Shown: positions 8,747 through 19,013, numbered from the stretch's first letter. The stretch is 64,000 nucleotides of DNA from an uncultured Maribacter sp. (GCA_947504045.1 CANNFY010000007.1:43798-107797), one strand, 5' to 3'. Numbers and translations: made by a program. Notes: generated by a model not told the origin, from the sequence alone.

Positions 8747-9775
8747 ATGTTACCATTAGAAGAAGGCCCAGAGCCAAATGAAGAAGAGCTTTATGAGCAC
8801 CATAAAGTAATAGCATCTAAAGGGCAAATACCTTTAAGAGTAGATAAGTTTTTAATGAATTTTATTGAAAATGCTACACGTAATAAAATACAACAATCTG
8901 CTAAAGGTGGTCATATTTGGGTAAATGGTAAGGTTGTAAAACAAAATTACAAGGTAAAAGCAGAAGATGAAGTAAAGGTGCTTTTTGAGCATCCACCGCA
9001 TGAGTTTTTATTAGTTCCGGAAAACATTCCTTTAGATATTGTTTATGAAGATGATGTGTTAATGGTGGTAAATAAGCCAGCAGGAATGGTAGTTCACCCG
9101 GGTCATGGTAACTATTCAGGAACCTTAATTAACGCCCTTATTTACCATGTAGATAATTTGCCATCTAATAGTAATGAGCGCCCTGGTTTAGTACATAGAA
9201 TAGATAAAGATACTTCTGGTCTTTTAGTTATTGCCAAAACGGAAGAAGCAATGACACATTTATCTAAACAATTTTTTAATAAAACCTCTGAAAGAGAATA
9301 TATAGCATTGGTTTGGGGTAATGTAGAAGAAGATGAAGGTACTGTAGAAGGTCATGTAGGAAGGCACCCAAAAAACAGGCTGCAAATGCATGTTTTTCCG
9401 GAAGGAGAACAAGGTAAAGAAGCTGTTACACATTATAAAGTTATAGAGCGTTTGGGGTATGTTACTTTGGTTTCTTGTAAACTAGAAACAGGAAGAACGC
9501 ATCAAATAAGAGTGCATATGAAGCACATTGGACATACACTTTTTAATGATGAGCGTTATGGTGGAGAACGAATTTTAAAAGGAACCACCTTTACTAAATA
9601 CAAACAATTTGTAGAGAATGCTTTTAAAATTTTACCAAGACAAGCATTACACGCTAAAACCTTAGGGTTTATACACCCAGTTACAGGTGAAAAAATGAAT
9701 TTCGATTCAGATATTCCAGAAGATATAGCAAATTGTGTAGAAAAATGGAGGCAATACGCCAAGCATAGTCAGTAG
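8747..9775 (+). CDS. RluA-family 23S rRNA pseudouridine synthase (RluD-like)
   Basis: Isomerises uridine to pseudouridine in RNA. An S4-type RNA-binding segment (about residues 30-90, RVDKFL...GHIWVNGKVV) precedes the catalytic domain, whose signature HRIDKDTSGLLV carries the catalytic Asp; GRTHQIRVH follows. Architecture and length (342 aa) fit RluD, which modifies helix 69, but RluC-type specificity cannot be excluded. Follows the PASTA gene by 3 bases. Confidence 0.93.
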   Translation: MLPLEEGPEPNEEELYEHHKVIASKGQIPLRVDKFLMNFIENATRNKIQQSAKGGHIWVNGKVVKQNYKVKAEDEVKVLFEHPPHEFLLVPENIPLDIVYEDDVLMVVNKPAGMVVHPGHGNYSGTLINALIYHVDNLPSNSNERPGLVHRIDKDTSGLLVIAKTEEAMTHLSKQFFNKTSEREYIALVWGNVEEDEGTVEGHVGRHPKNRLQMHVFPEGEQGKEAVTHYKVIERLGYVTLVSCKLETGRTHQIRVHMKHIGHTLFNDERYGGERILKGTTFTKYKQFVENAFKILPRQALHAKTLGFIHPVTGEKMNFDSDIPEDIANCVEKWRQYAKHSQ

Positions 9776-9870
9776 TATAAATTTCTATAATACCACTATA
9801 AAAAAGACTTTTTATAGGAAATTGTTATTCCAGTAAATCCTTATTATTTTTATACTCTAATTGCAAGAAA

Positions 9871-10632
9871 ATGAAAATAGTTATTTCACCAGCAAAGTCA
9901 TTAGATTTTGAAAGTAAGTTACCAACAAGTCAGTTTACCCAACCACAATTTATAAACGAAGCCGTAAAGTTAAATGCTGTTTTAGCTAAAAAGAAGCCTA
10001 AAAATTTATCCGATTTAATGCATATTTCAGATAAACTGGCACAGCTAAACTGGCAAAGAAACCAAGACTTTACAACCCCGTTTAATCCAGAAAATGCTAG
10101 ACCAGCAGTATTTGCTTTTAGTGGCGATGTTTACCAAGGTTTAGATGCGTATAATTTAGAAGAAGATAAGCTAACTACTTTGCAAGATAGCTTAAGAATA
10201 TTATCTGGTTTATATGGTATTCTAAAACCCCTAGATTTAATACAGCCGTATAGGTTAGAAATGGGAACCAAACTAAAAATAGGTAGAAAAGAAAATTTAT
10301 ATGAGTTTTGGAAAAAAGAACTTACAAACCATCTTAATTCAGAATTGCAAGATGGAGAGCTTTTTGTAAACCTTGCTAGTAACGAATATTTTTCTGCAAT
10401 AGATACTAAAACCTTAAAAGCGCCTATAATTTCTCCGGTTTTTAAAGATTGGAAAAACGATAAACTTAAAATAATAAGTTTTTATGCAAAAAAGGCTCGC
10501 GGCTCAATGGTACGTTACATTGTAAATACAAACGCCACTACTTTAGAAGATATAAAAGGATTTAATTTAGACGGATATCAATTTAGTAAAGAGCACACTC
10601 TAAAAGAAAATGAGCCGGTTTTTATACGATAA
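9871..10632 (+). CDS. yaaA: YaaA-family peroxide stress protein
   Basis: Starts [14 protein letters not shown], the family signature, with the central [11 protein letters not shown] and [27 protein letters not shown]... block and the KARGSMVRY motif. In E. coli YaaA limits free iron and DNA damage under peroxide stress; the molecular activity in this lineage is not known. Single-gene unit, 253 aa, full length. Confidence 0.94.
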   Translation: MKIVISPAKSLDFESKLPTSQFTQPQFINEAVKLNAVLAKKKPKNLSDLMHISDKLAQLNWQRNQDFTTPFNPENARPAVFAFSGDVYQGLDAYNLEEDKLTTLQDSLRILSGLYGILKPLDLIQPYRLEMGTKLKIGRKENLYEFWKKELTNHLNSELQDGELFVNLASNEYFSAIDTKTLKAPIISPVFKDWKNDKLKIISFYAKKARGSMVRYIVNTNATTLEDIKGFNLDGYQFSKEHTLKENEPVFIR

Positions 10633-10795
10633 TAAATATAGTAAAGTGTTTTAAAGGCAACAGTCTGCTAATATTTTCTCAAGCATTACCCTTTTGTTTA
10701 AGATGGTTTTTGGTTTAGAGTTAAAATAATATCAATTTGTAATAAAAAACCCTCTTATTTTAAATATATCGCATTATTTAAGCGCTACAAAACTG

Positions 10796-10803
10796 TAATT
10801 TTG
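10796..10803 (+). promoter_or_regulatory. -7 promoter box of pyruvate carboxylase
   Basis: TAATTTTG, exact TAnnTTTG match, 40 bases before the GTG start. The 210-base gap 10633-10843 shows nothing else I can support. Confidence 0.5.
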
Positions 10804-10843
10804 ATTATATTGTGGGATAACCATTAATAAAATCAATATAGCT

Positions 10844-13800
10844 GTGAAAATAAATACCGTTTTAGTTGCAAACAGGGGAGAAATAGCAATTCGTATATTT
10901 AGAGCCTGTGTAGAAATAGGAATAAAAACTGTAGGAATATATACTTATGAAGACCGATATTCTTTGCATAGGTATAAAGCAGATGAATGCTATCAAATAG
11001 GAGAGGATAACGAGCCTTTAAAACCTTATTTAGATATTGATGCTATTATAAAAATAGCAGTAGATAAAAATGTAGATGCCATTCATCCTGGATACGGATT
11101 TCTTTCTGAAAATGCTGAATTTGCACAAAAATGCGCAGATAATGGCATAAAATTTATTGGTCCTAAAGTATCAGTTTTAAAAGCTTTAGGGGATAAAATT
11201 ACAGCTAAAGAAGTAGCTGTGGCTAATAATATTCCTATTATACAAAGTAGCGATAAAGATTTAACAACTATTGATGTTGCAATAAAAGAGGCAGATAGAA
11301 TAGGATATCCTATTATGTTAAAAGCTGCTTCTGGTGGTGGTGGTCGTGGAATGCGAGTTATTAGAACAGAAGTAGATTTAAAAAAAGCTTTTCCAGAAGC
11401 CCGTAGAGAATCTCTTAATGCCTTTGGAGACGATACTGTTTTTCTAGAAAAATTTGTTGAAAACCCAAAACATATAGAAGTTCAAATTGTAGCCGATGAG
11501 CATGGCAATATGGTGCATTTATTTGAAAGAGATTGTTCTGTGCAAAGACGCTACCAAAAAGTTATTGAGTTTGCACCTTCTTATGGTTTATCTCAAGAGA
11601 CTAAAAATAATTTATATACCTACGCTTTAAATATTTGTAAAGCTGTAAACTATAATAATATTGGTACAGTAGAATTTTTAGTAGATGATGATGAAAGTAT
11701 TTATTTTATTGAAGTAAACCCTAGAGTACAAGTAGAGCATACTGTAACGGAAATGGTAACCAATATAGATCTGATTAAGACGCAAATATTTGTTGCTGGG
11801 GGTTATAAGCTAGCAGATACTCAAATAAAAATAGAAAGTCAAGAGTCGGTACAAGTTTCTGGTTATGCATTACAATGTAGAATTACAACAGAAGACCCTG
11901 CAAACAATTTTAAACCAGATTATGGTGTAGTAACCACCTACCGTAGTGCTTCGGGGTTTGGTATTCGTTTAGATGCAGGTAGTATTTACCAAGGTGTAGC
12001 AATATCTCCTTTTTTCGACTCTATGTTAGTAAAAGTATCTGCCAGAAGTAGAACCTTAGACGGTTCTTGTAGAAAAATGCGTAGAGCACTAGCCGAATTT
12101 AGAATTCGAGGGGTAAAAACAAACATGTCTTTTTTAGATAATATTCTAAAACATCAAACCTTTAGAGACGGTAAGGTAACAGTTAACTTTATTCAAAACG
12201 AACCTAAGTTGTTTGAGTTTGTTGAACCAAGAAACCGAGTAAATAAACTAATTCAGTTTTTAGGAGAAATTATTGTAAATGGGAATCCGGATGTTAAAAA
12301 GTATAACCCTAATCATGTTTTTTCTAAACCAATTATACCAAGTTTTCCTAAAGGCGAAAGTTACCCAAAAGGGACTAAAGATTTATTAACAGAATTAGGA
12401 CCCGATAAATTTGCAGAATGGTTAAAAAATGAAAAGAAAGTTCATTTTACAGATACCACAATGCGAGACGCTCATCAAAGTTTATTAGCAACCAGAATGC
12501 GTACTATAGATATGCTTAAAGTTGCAGAAGGCTATGCAAAAAATAACCCAGAAATTTTTAGTATGGAAGTCTGGGGAGGAGCAACTTTTGATGTTTGTTT
12601 GCGCTTTTTACAAGAAAATCCTTGGGAGCGTTTAGCACTGTTGCGTAAGGCAATGCCAAACCTTTTATTGCAAATGTTAATTAGAGGCTCTAACGGAGTT
12701 GGTTATAAAGCATATCCAGACAATTTAATAGGTGAGTTTGTAGAAAAATCTTGGGAAACAGGGGTTGATGTTTTTCGTATTTTCGACTCTCTAAACTGGA
12801 TGCAGTCTTTAGCACCTTGTATTGAGCATGTAAGAAAAAGAACCGGTGGTTTAGCAGAGGGTTCTATATGTTATACTGGAGATATTTTAGACCCAACCAA
12901 AACTAAATACAATCTTAAATATTATGTGCAATTAGCAAAAGATATAGAAAATGCTGGGGCTCATATTTTAGGAGTAAAAGATATGGCAGGTTTACTGAAA
13001 CCAAATGCAGCTTATGAGTTAATAGGAACTTTAAAAACCGAGATTAATATTCCAATACATTTACACACACATGACACCTCGTCTACACAAGCAGCAATGT
13101 ATTTAAAAGCGGTAGAAGCAGGTGTAGATGTAGTAGATGTTGCATTAGGTGGGCTGTCTGGTTTAACATCACAGCCAAACTTTAATTCGGTAATGGAGAT
13201 GCTACGTTTTCATGAGCGCGAAAATATTTTAAATGCAGAGAAATTGGCAGAATATTCTAATTACTGGGAAACCGTTCGTAATTACTATTACACATTTGAA
13301 TCTGGATTAAAATCTGGAACAGGAGAAGTGTATAAGCATGAAATTCCTGGCGGACAATATTCAAACCTAAAAGGGCAAGCAATTGCTTTAGGTTTAGAAG
13401 ATAAATTTCCAGAAGTAACTAAAATGTATGGCGAAGTAAATACCATGTTTGGAGATATTGTAAAGGTAACACCAAGCTCTAAAGTAGTAGGGGATATGGC
13501 GCAATATATGATTAGCAATAGCCTTACAGTAGAAGATGTGTTAGAAAGAGGAGAAGACATCTCTTTTCCAGAATCAGTTAAAAACTTTTTTAGAGGAGAT
13601 TTAGGGCAGCCAGTTGGTGGTTTTCCTGCAAAACTTCAAAAAATAGTTCTTAAAGATGAAAAACCTTATACAGAAAGGCCAAATGCGCACTTAGAGCCAG
13701 TAGATTTTGAAAAAGAATTTAAAGCTTTTAAGCGTAAATTTAAAAAAGGAATGGGAAGAGCTTTAAAAATGACCGATTTCTTATCCTATAAATTATATCC

Positions 13801-14296
13801 AAAAGTATTTACAGATGCTTACAATAATCATGTAAAATATGGTAACGTTGTAAATATACCTACCAAAAACTTTTTCTATGGTATGGAAGTAGGTGAAGAA
13901 ATAATGGTGGAGTTAGATGAAGGTAAAAAGGTGCTTATATCTTTAATGCTAAAAGGAGAACCAGACGATGCTGGTAATGTCAGTATTTTCTTTAAAATAA
14001 ACGGTCAATTACGTAATGTGTTGGTTAAAAATACTTCTGTAAAAGTAGAAAAAGTAGAAAACAAAAAAGCAGACATTTCTAACGCTAAAGAGATTGGCGC
14101 TCCATTACAAGGTTTGTTGTCTAGTGTACTGGTAAAAAAAGGAGAAGCGGTAAAAAGAAACCAACCTTTGTTTATCATAGAGGCAATGAAAATGGAAACA
14201 TCCGTTACTGCAACAGCGGATGGTGTGGTAGATAGAATTATTTTAAACGGTGGCTCATTAGTGAATTCTGAAGATTTAGTGATAGTTCTTAAATAA
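10844..14296 (+). CDS. pyc: pyruvate carboxylase
   Basis: ATP- and biotin-dependent carboxylation of pyruvate to oxaloacetate. Single-chain architecture (1150 aa): biotin carboxylase domain (about 1-455, opening VLVANRGEIAIRIFRAC, with a glycine-rich ATP loop SGGGGRGMRV and EVNPRVQVEHTVTE), carboxyltransferase domain (about 535-800, TDTTMRDAHQSLLATRMRT and HLHTHDTS), and a C-terminal biotinyl domain with the biotinylated Lys1116 in EAMKMETSV. Start is GTG at 10844, directly before the first conserved residues. Ends in its own terminator, with PEP carboxylase next. Confidence 0.97.
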   Translation: MKINTVLVANRGEIAIRIFRACVEIGIKTVGIYTYEDRYSLHRYKADECYQIGEDNEPLKPYLDIDAIIKIAVDKNVDAIHPGYGFLSENAEFAQKCADNGIKFIGPKVSVLKALGDKITAKEVAVANNIPIIQSSDKDLTTIDVAIKEADRIGYPIMLKAASGGGGRGMRVIRTEVDLKKAFPEARRESLNAFGDDTVFLEKFVENPKHIEVQIVADEHGNMVHLFERDCSVQRRYQKVIEFAPSYGLSQETKNNLYTYALNICKAVNYNNIGTVEFLVDDDESIYFIEVNPRVQVEHTVTEMVTNIDLIKTQIFVAGGYKLADTQIKIESQESVQVSGYALQCRITTEDPANNFKPDYGVVTTYRSASGFGIRLDAGSIYQGVAISPFFDSMLVKVSARSRTLDGSCRKMRRALAEFRIRGVKTNMSFLDNILKHQTFRDGKVTVNFIQNEPKLFEFVEPRNRVNKLIQFLGEIIVNGNPDVKKYNPNHVFSKPIIPSFPKGESYPKGTKDLLTELGPDKFAEWLKNEKKVHFTDTTMRDAHQSLLATRMRTIDMLKVAEGYAKNNPEIFSMEVWGGATFDVCLRFLQENPWERLALLRKAMPNLLLQMLIRGSNGVGYKAYPDNLIGEFVEKSWETGVDVFRIFDSLNWMQSLAPCIEHVRKRTGGLAEGSICYTGDILDPTKTKYNLKYYVQLAKDIENAGAHILGVKDMAGLLKPNAAYELIGTLKTEINIPIHLHTHDTSSTQAAMYLKAVEAGVDVVDVALGGLSGLTSQPNFNSVMEMLRFHERENILNAEKLAEYSNYWETVRNYYYTFESGLKSGTGEVYKHEIPGGQYSNLKGQAIALGLEDKFPEVTKMYGEVNTMFGDIVKVTPSSKVVGDMAQYMISNSLTVEDVLERGEDISFPESVKNFFRGDLGQPVGGFPAKLQKIVLKDEKPYTERPNAHLEPVDFEKEFKAFKRKFKKGMGRALKMTDFLSYKLYPKVFTDAYNNHVKYGNVVNIPTKNFFYGMEVGEEIMVELDEGKKVLISLMLKGEPDDAGNVSIFFKINGQLRNVLVKNTSVKVEKVENKKADISNAKEIGAPLQGLLSSVLVKKGEAVKRNQPLFIIEAMKMETSVTATADGVVDRIILNGGSLVNSEDLVIVLK

Positions 14297-14322
14297 AATG
14301 TAAAAAAAATAATGATTTAAAC

Positions 14323-14355
14323 CCCTTTTGTTACTATTGCAAAAGGGTTTTTTTT
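14323..14355 (+). terminator. terminator of pyc
   Basis: 8-bp stem (14323-14330 with 14340-14347), 9-base loop and 8 T residues. It covers the first codons of the longest upstream-extended ppc frame, showing that the long frame is not the real ppc start. Confidence 0.9.
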
Positions 14356-14371
14356 GTCCAAAAAGCTTTGG

Positions 14372-14379
14372 TACTTTTG
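14372..14379 (+). promoter_or_regulatory. -7 promoter box of ppc
   Basis: TACTTTTG, exact TAnnTTTG match, between the pyc terminator and the ATG at 14427. A TTTG at 14353-14356 is 15 bases upstream, shorter than the usual -33 spacing. Confidence 0.6.
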
Positions 14380-14426
14380 TTAGCTCAGAATCTAGTAATA
14401 ACATTTTGCCAAGTAAAGAATATTTT

Positions 14427-16973
14427 ATGAAACAAACAGCAAGGCTAAAAGAGTTTAAAAAATCGGTTACAAATAGATTTAACGTCTATAATAGTCTGTT
14501 TTTAAATTTACCTTATAGAAATATAGAGAATGTAGGAATGGTTATTCCATTAATGCTAGATCAGTGTCAAAAAGGGCTTAAATCAGGAAAAAATCCTAAA
14601 GAAATTTTAGATGGTTTTTTTGAAAATTATGTAGATATAAAATCAGAAAAAGATAGGATAGATTTTATGTTTCGCATTATACAATATGTAGAACGTCAAG
14701 TAGTTTTATACGATAGTGTAGAAGATGCTGCTTTCCCAAAATTGTTTGAACATAATAGTAATCTTACTATAAAAGATTATTTTGAGTTGGTAGACAAGAA
14801 TAAAAGCTGGGATAAAATAGCAGAACAATTATCTACTTTTAGCTCTAGATTAGTATTAACGGCACACCCTACGCAATTTTATACACCTGCAGTATTAGAT
14901 ATTATCTCTAAATTAAGAACATTAATTTTAGAAGATAATATAGATGATATAGATATTACATTACAGCAATTAGGGCTTACATCACTTATAAACTCTAAAA
15001 AACCAACACCATTAGACGAAGCTAAAAATATTATTTATATTCTTAGAAATGTATATTATGATGCGGTTGGAGAGTTGTATGCATACTTAAGAAAAAATAT
15101 TAAGAATGCCGAGTTTGAAAACTACGATATTATAAAACTAGGTTTTTGGCCTGGAGGAGACCGTGATGGTAATCCTTTTGTAACCGCAGATATAACTAGT
15201 GATGTTGCAGATGAGTTACGAGTAACTTTAATGAAATGTTATTATAACGATTTAAAGAAACTACAAAAAAAATTAACCTTTGGTGCAGTACAAGATTCTA
15301 TAGCAGAGCTAAGAGAAAACCTATACACAGCCATGTTTAATCCTAAAAAACATGTTGGTTATAAAGATATTATTGGTCCTTTAGAAAAAATAAGAACCAT
15401 TTTAATAGAAAAATTCCATGGGTTATATTTAGCAGATTTAGATTACTTTATGGATAAAGTAAAAATCTTTAAAACCCACTTTGCAACTTTAGATGTTAGG
15501 CAAGATCACAGTATACATACCAAAGTAGTAGAAACAATATTAAAGCAAAATGGTTTAATAAAAGAAAATCTTTCAGAGCTTTCAGAAGATGAATTGGTAG
15601 ATTTATTATTACATAAAGATTTACAGTTAAAAGCGGAAGATTTTGAAGAAGGTATTGTACAAGATACTATTAAGAATATTGGGCAATTAAAAGCGATACA
15701 AGAGAAAAACGGCCAAGAAGGGTGTACAAGATATATTATTAGTAATTCTGAAGATATATTCTCTGTTCTTTTTGTATTTGGTTTATTTAGATGGTGTGGC
15801 TGGGATTCTAAAGAAATTACTTTTGATATAGTACCACTTTTTGAAACCATGAATGGTATGGATACTTCAGAAGATACTATGCAAAAGCTATTTAGCATAC
15901 CAGAATACATGGCGCATGTAAACAAAAGAAGTAAAAAGCATACAATAATGCTTGGTTTCTCTGATGGTACAAAAGATGGTGGTTACTTAAAAGCTAACTG
16001 GTCTATTATAAAAACTAAAGAAAGTCTTTCTGGAGTTTGTGCTAAACACAATGTAAAAGCCATATTTTTTGATGGTCGTGGTGGCCCACCAGCTCGTGGA
16101 GGTGGAAAAACACACCGTTTTTATGCAGCGCAAACCAAAGATATTGCAAATAACGAAATACAATTAACTATTCAAGGGCAAACTATAACTAGTACATATG
16201 GTACTAAAGAACAGTTTATGTATAACTGCGAGCAATTATTAACTGCAGGTTTATCTAATAATTTCTTTGGAGATAAGAATGTAATTTCTAAAGAGCAAAG
16301 AGGTTTAATTGAAGAGCTTTCAGAACTTAGTTTCTCTAAGTATGATGCGTTAAAGCACCATGATAAATTTATGCCGTATTTAGAAAATAGAAGTACGCTT
16401 AAATACTATACTAAAGCTAATATTGGTAGCCGTCCTGGGAAAAGAGGAAATAAAGCAAAATTAGAATTATCAGATTTACGTGCTATTTCTTTTGTAGGTT
16501 CTTGGAGCCAATTAAAGCAAAACGTACCAGGTTATTTCGGATTAGGAACAGCAATAAAAGCTATGAAAGACCAAGGTAGAATAGAAGAAGTTAAAGCATT
16601 ATACAAAGAAGTTCCTGTGTTTAGAGCTTTAATGTCTAATAGTATGATGTCTATTTCTAAATGCTATTTTGAACTTACTAGTTATATGAAAGAAGATAAA
16701 GAGTATGGCGATTTTTGGATGATTCTTTTAAACGAGTTTAACTTATCTAAAGAAATGTTGTTGCTAATTGCGGATACCGATATTTTAATGGAAAAAGAAC
16801 CTGTTTCTCGTGAGTCTATAAAAATTAGAGAGAATATAGTACTTCCATTATTAGTAATACAACAATATGCATTACAGAAAATAGGAGCAGATTCTTCTTT
16901 TAAAGAATTGTATGAGAAGATTGTTACCCGTTCTCTTTACGGTAATATTAATGCCAGTCGTAACTCGGCTTAA
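14427..16973 (+). CDS. ppc: phosphoenolpyruvate carboxylase
   Basis: Carboxylates PEP to oxaloacetate. The catalytic His motif VLTAHPT is near residue 143, FWPGGDRDGNPFV follows, then the glycine-rich catalytic loop as FDGRGGPPARGGGKTHRF (the better-known enzymes have GRGGSVGRGGGP) and GSRPGKRG. The C terminus ends RNSA, not the usual (Q/R)NTG. Start ATG 14427 is chosen because the longer frame begins inside the pyc terminator and the promoter box lies at 14372. From there the protein is 848 aa. Own terminator downstream. Confidence 0.94.
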   Translation: MKQTARLKEFKKSVTNRFNVYNSLFLNLPYRNIENVGMVIPLMLDQCQKGLKSGKNPKEILDGFFENYVDIKSEKDRIDFMFRIIQYVERQVVLYDSVEDAAFPKLFEHNSNLTIKDYFELVDKNKSWDKIAEQLSTFSSRLVLTAHPTQFYTPAVLDIISKLRTLILEDNIDDIDITLQQLGLTSLINSKKPTPLDEAKNIIYILRNVYYDAVGELYAYLRKNIKNAEFENYDIIKLGFWPGGDRDGNPFVTADITSDVADELRVTLMKCYYNDLKKLQKKLTFGAVQDSIAELRENLYTAMFNPKKHVGYKDIIGPLEKIRTILIEKFHGLYLADLDYFMDKVKIFKTHFATLDVRQDHSIHTKVVETILKQNGLIKENLSELSEDELVDLLLHKDLQLKAEDFEEGIVQDTIKNIGQLKAIQEKNGQEGCTRYIISNSEDIFSVLFVFGLFRWCGWDSKEITFDIVPLFETMNGMDTSEDTMQKLFSIPEYMAHVNKRSKKHTIMLGFSDGTKDGGYLKANWSIIKTKESLSGVCAKHNVKAIFFDGRGGPPARGGGKTHRFYAAQTKDIANNEIQLTIQGQTITSTYGTKEQFMYNCEQLLTAGLSNNFFGDKNVISKEQRGLIEELSELSFSKYDALKHHDKFMPYLENRSTLKYYTKANIGSRPGKRGNKAKLELSDLRAISFVGSWSQLKQNVPGYFGLGTAIKAMKDQGRIEEVKALYKEVPVFRALMSNSMMSISKCYFELTSYMKEDKEYGDFWMILLNEFNLSKEMLLLIADTDILMEKEPVSRESIKIRENIVLPLLVIQQYALQKIGADSSFKELYEKIVTRSLYGNINASRNSA

Positions 16974-16993
16974 GAAAACAATATTTTTTTTGC

Positions 16994-17035
16994 AAACACC
17001 CTCTTTAGTACTAAATTAAAGAGGGTGTTTTTTTA
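16994..17035 (+). terminator. terminator of ppc
   Basis: Perfect 14-bp stem (16994-17007 with 17017-17030), 9-base loop, followed by a T run. Strong intrinsic terminator. Confidence 0.92.
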
Positions 17036-17153
17036 TATTCAGCTTTTGTACATCTTAATTGAGAAAATTACATAATATGTATACGCTCCAAGGTAAACAG
17101 TAAAAAAAGAAAACATTTTATTTACTGTTGGGTTAAAATTGTAATTTAGAGTA

Positions 17154-17537
17154 ATGGTATCTAGAATAATAAACTTTATAATAGCATTAGTTTGGTTGGT
17201 AAACGGACTCTATTGTAAGGTCTTAAACCAAGTGCCAAGGCACCAAAAAATTGTAACTCGTATTTTAGGAGAAGACTATGGCCCTTTGTTTACTGTTGCT
17301 ATTGGTGTAGCAGAGATTGCAATGTGTGTTTGGATTTTATCTAGAATAAAACCAAAGCTAAACGCTATAACACAAATATTAATAATAAGTACAATGAATA
17401 TTTTAGAATACTTTTTAGTGCCAGATTTATTGTTGTGGGGCAAATACAACTCTCTCTTTGCATTTTTATTTATAGTACTTATTTATGTAAATGAATTTCA
17501 TTTACGAAAAAAAGAAAACTCTACAAGCAATGTTTAG
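17154..17537 (+). CDS. DoxX-like small membrane protein
   Basis: 127 aa with four hydrophobic segments and the N-terminal NFIIALVWLVNGLYCKVLNQVPRH typical of the DoxX-like family. Function unknown. First of four closely packed genes (17154-19421) that overlap or nearly abut, so probably one transcript; a near -7 box TAATTTAG lies at 17142-17149. The next gene starts 8 bases before this one ends. Confidence 0.7.
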   Translation: MVSRIINFIIALVWLVNGLYCKVLNQVPRHQKIVTRILGEDYGPLFTVAIGVAEIAMCVWILSRIKPKLNAITQILIISTMNILEYFLVPDLLLWGKYNSLFAFLFIVLIYVNEFHLRKKENSTSNV

Positions 17538-18270
17538 TAAGCTAAAAGACCACCCTTTTGCTGTGGAAGCACACTTTAAAAGTTCTTTAGTATTTACTTT
17601 TGCCGTGCCTAAAGAGCAGTTGCAAAATAAAATTCCAGAGTGTTTAAATTTAGATACTTTCCAAGATAAATATGCCTTTGTAGCAGTGGCCATGGTGCAA
17701 ACCCAAGATTTACGTCCGAAAGGGTTTCCTAGGTTTATGGGAAACGATTTTTTCTTAATAGGATATCGAGTTTTTGTACGCTATAAAAACAAAGCAGGGA
17801 AAAACTTGCGCGGACTTTATATTTTAAAATCGGAGACCGATACCAAGAAAATGGAGTATATGGGAAATATGTTTACCCATTACCAATATACTACTACAGA
17901 TATAATGCAAGAAGAAACAAAAGAGATAAAACGTATTTCGTCTCAAAAATCAGGATTTTCTGTAACCGTAAAAAGTAAAAATGAGGTAGAAGTACCCTTG
18001 CCTAAAGATTCTCCGTTTAAAGATTTTAAAGAAGCGCGTAGGTTTGCAGGGCCTTTACCATTTACATTTACGTATAATAAAGAAGATAAAGAAGTGCTAA
18101 TTATAGAAGGTGTACGCCAAAATTGGAAACCAAAACCTGTAGAGGCAACTGCATATACCTTTAAATTTTTAGAAGACCAACAAATAGAAAATGCAGTTTT
18201 AGCTAATGTTTTTGAAATAAAAGATATTCCATACTACTGGAAAAAAGGTAAAATAGAAGTATGGAAATAA
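17530..18270 (+). CDS. DUF2071 (acetoacetate decarboxylase-like fold) protein
   Basis: Resembles DUF2071 proteins, which share the acetoacetate-decarboxylase-like fold; enzymatic role unknown. The start at 17530 (MFSKLKDHPFAVEAHF) is preferred over 17491, which would overlap the previous gene by 47 bases; with 17530 the overlap is 8 bases. From that start 246 aa. It overlaps the next gene by 10 bases, so translational coupling is likely. Confidence 0.75.
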   Translation: MFSKLKDHPFAVEAHFKSSLVFTFAVPKEQLQNKIPECLNLDTFQDKYAFVAVAMVQTQDLRPKGFPRFMGNDFFLIGYRVFVRYKNKAGKNLRGLYILKSETDTKKMEYMGNMFTHYQYTTTDIMQEETKEIKRISSQKSGFSVTVKSKNEVEVPLPKDSPFKDFKEARRFAGPLPFTFTYNKEDKEVLIIEGVRQNWKPKPVEATAYTFKFLEDQQIENAVLANVFEIKDIPYYWKKGKIEVWK

Positions 18271-19013
18271 AAAGAAAAAAATTTCAAGGTGTATTAAATA
18301 TTCTAAGTTTTAATAGGCATTTTTATGTAATAGGGCTTTTAGTATTGGCAGTACTAATAGCAGCATTGTTTTATTTTAAAATTTCCATATTAATTACAAG
18401 TATACTTATAGGAGCATTTTTGTATGGTTTTTTAATGCCGTTACTAGTGTCTGCATATGTATATGACTTTTCTGGGTATTATGATTTTAAATGGTTGCAA
18501 GAACTGGGATTAACAAAAGAAAACCCGCAACAAATAGTAAATATTAATGCAGGTTTTGATGAAACTAGTTTTATTTTAGAAAACAACTTTCCAAAAGCAA
18601 GTTTAAAAGTGTTTGATTTTTATAACCCTAAAAAGCATACTGAACCTGCCATTGTAAGAGCACGTAAAGTAAGCTTGGTGTACCCAAATACCGAACAAAT
18701 AAAAACAAGCCATATTCCTTTAGAAAGTAATACTGTAGATATACTTTTTTTACTTTCTGCAGTGCATGAAATTCGTTCGCAGGCAGAAAAAGTTGTTTTT
18801 TTAAAAGAATGTAAAAGAGTTTGTAAACCAAATGCAAAAGTAATTACAGTAGAACATTTGCGAGATGTACCTAATTTTTTTGCCTTTTCTGTTGGGTTTA
18901 CCCATTTTTTCTCTATAAAAACATGGGAAAAAGCTTTTTCAGAAGCTGGTTTTACAACTTTTAAAGAAACCAAGTTTACTCCATTTATGTCTATCTTTCG
19001 TTGTAGCTCTTAA
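18261..19013 (+). CDS. membrane-anchored SAM-dependent methyltransferase-like protein
   Basis: Two hydrophobic segments (about residues 18-60) are followed by a class I methyltransferase-like domain: VNINAGFDETS at the position of motif I, acidic end of strand 2 (KVFDFYNP), LPLESNTVDILFLLSAVHEI and a KECKRVCKPNAKVITVEHL segment. Motif I lacks the usual GxGxG, so activity is uncertain. Substrate unknown. Part of the four-gene overlapping cluster. Confidence 0.7.
   Translation: MEIKRKKFQGVLNILSFNRHFYVIGLLVLAVLIAALFYFKISILITSILIGAFLYGFLMPLLVSAYVYDFSGYYDFKWLQELGLTKENPQQIVNINAGFDETSFILENNFPKASLKVFDFYNPKKHTEPAIVRARKVSLVYPNTEQIKTSHIPLESNTVDILFLLSAVHEIRSQAEKVVFLKECKRVCKPNAKVITVEHLRDVPNFFAFSVGFTHFFSIKTWEKAFSEAGFTTFKETKFTPFMSIFRCSS

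Noticed and set aside
9796..9817. 9-bp hairpin after the pseudouridine synthase gene as a terminator
   Set aside because: The stem is entirely A/T and the T residues are within the stem, with none following.
14328..14426. N-terminal extension of PEP carboxylase by 33 residues
   Set aside because: It begins inside the pyc terminator hairpin and upstream of the ppc promoter box.
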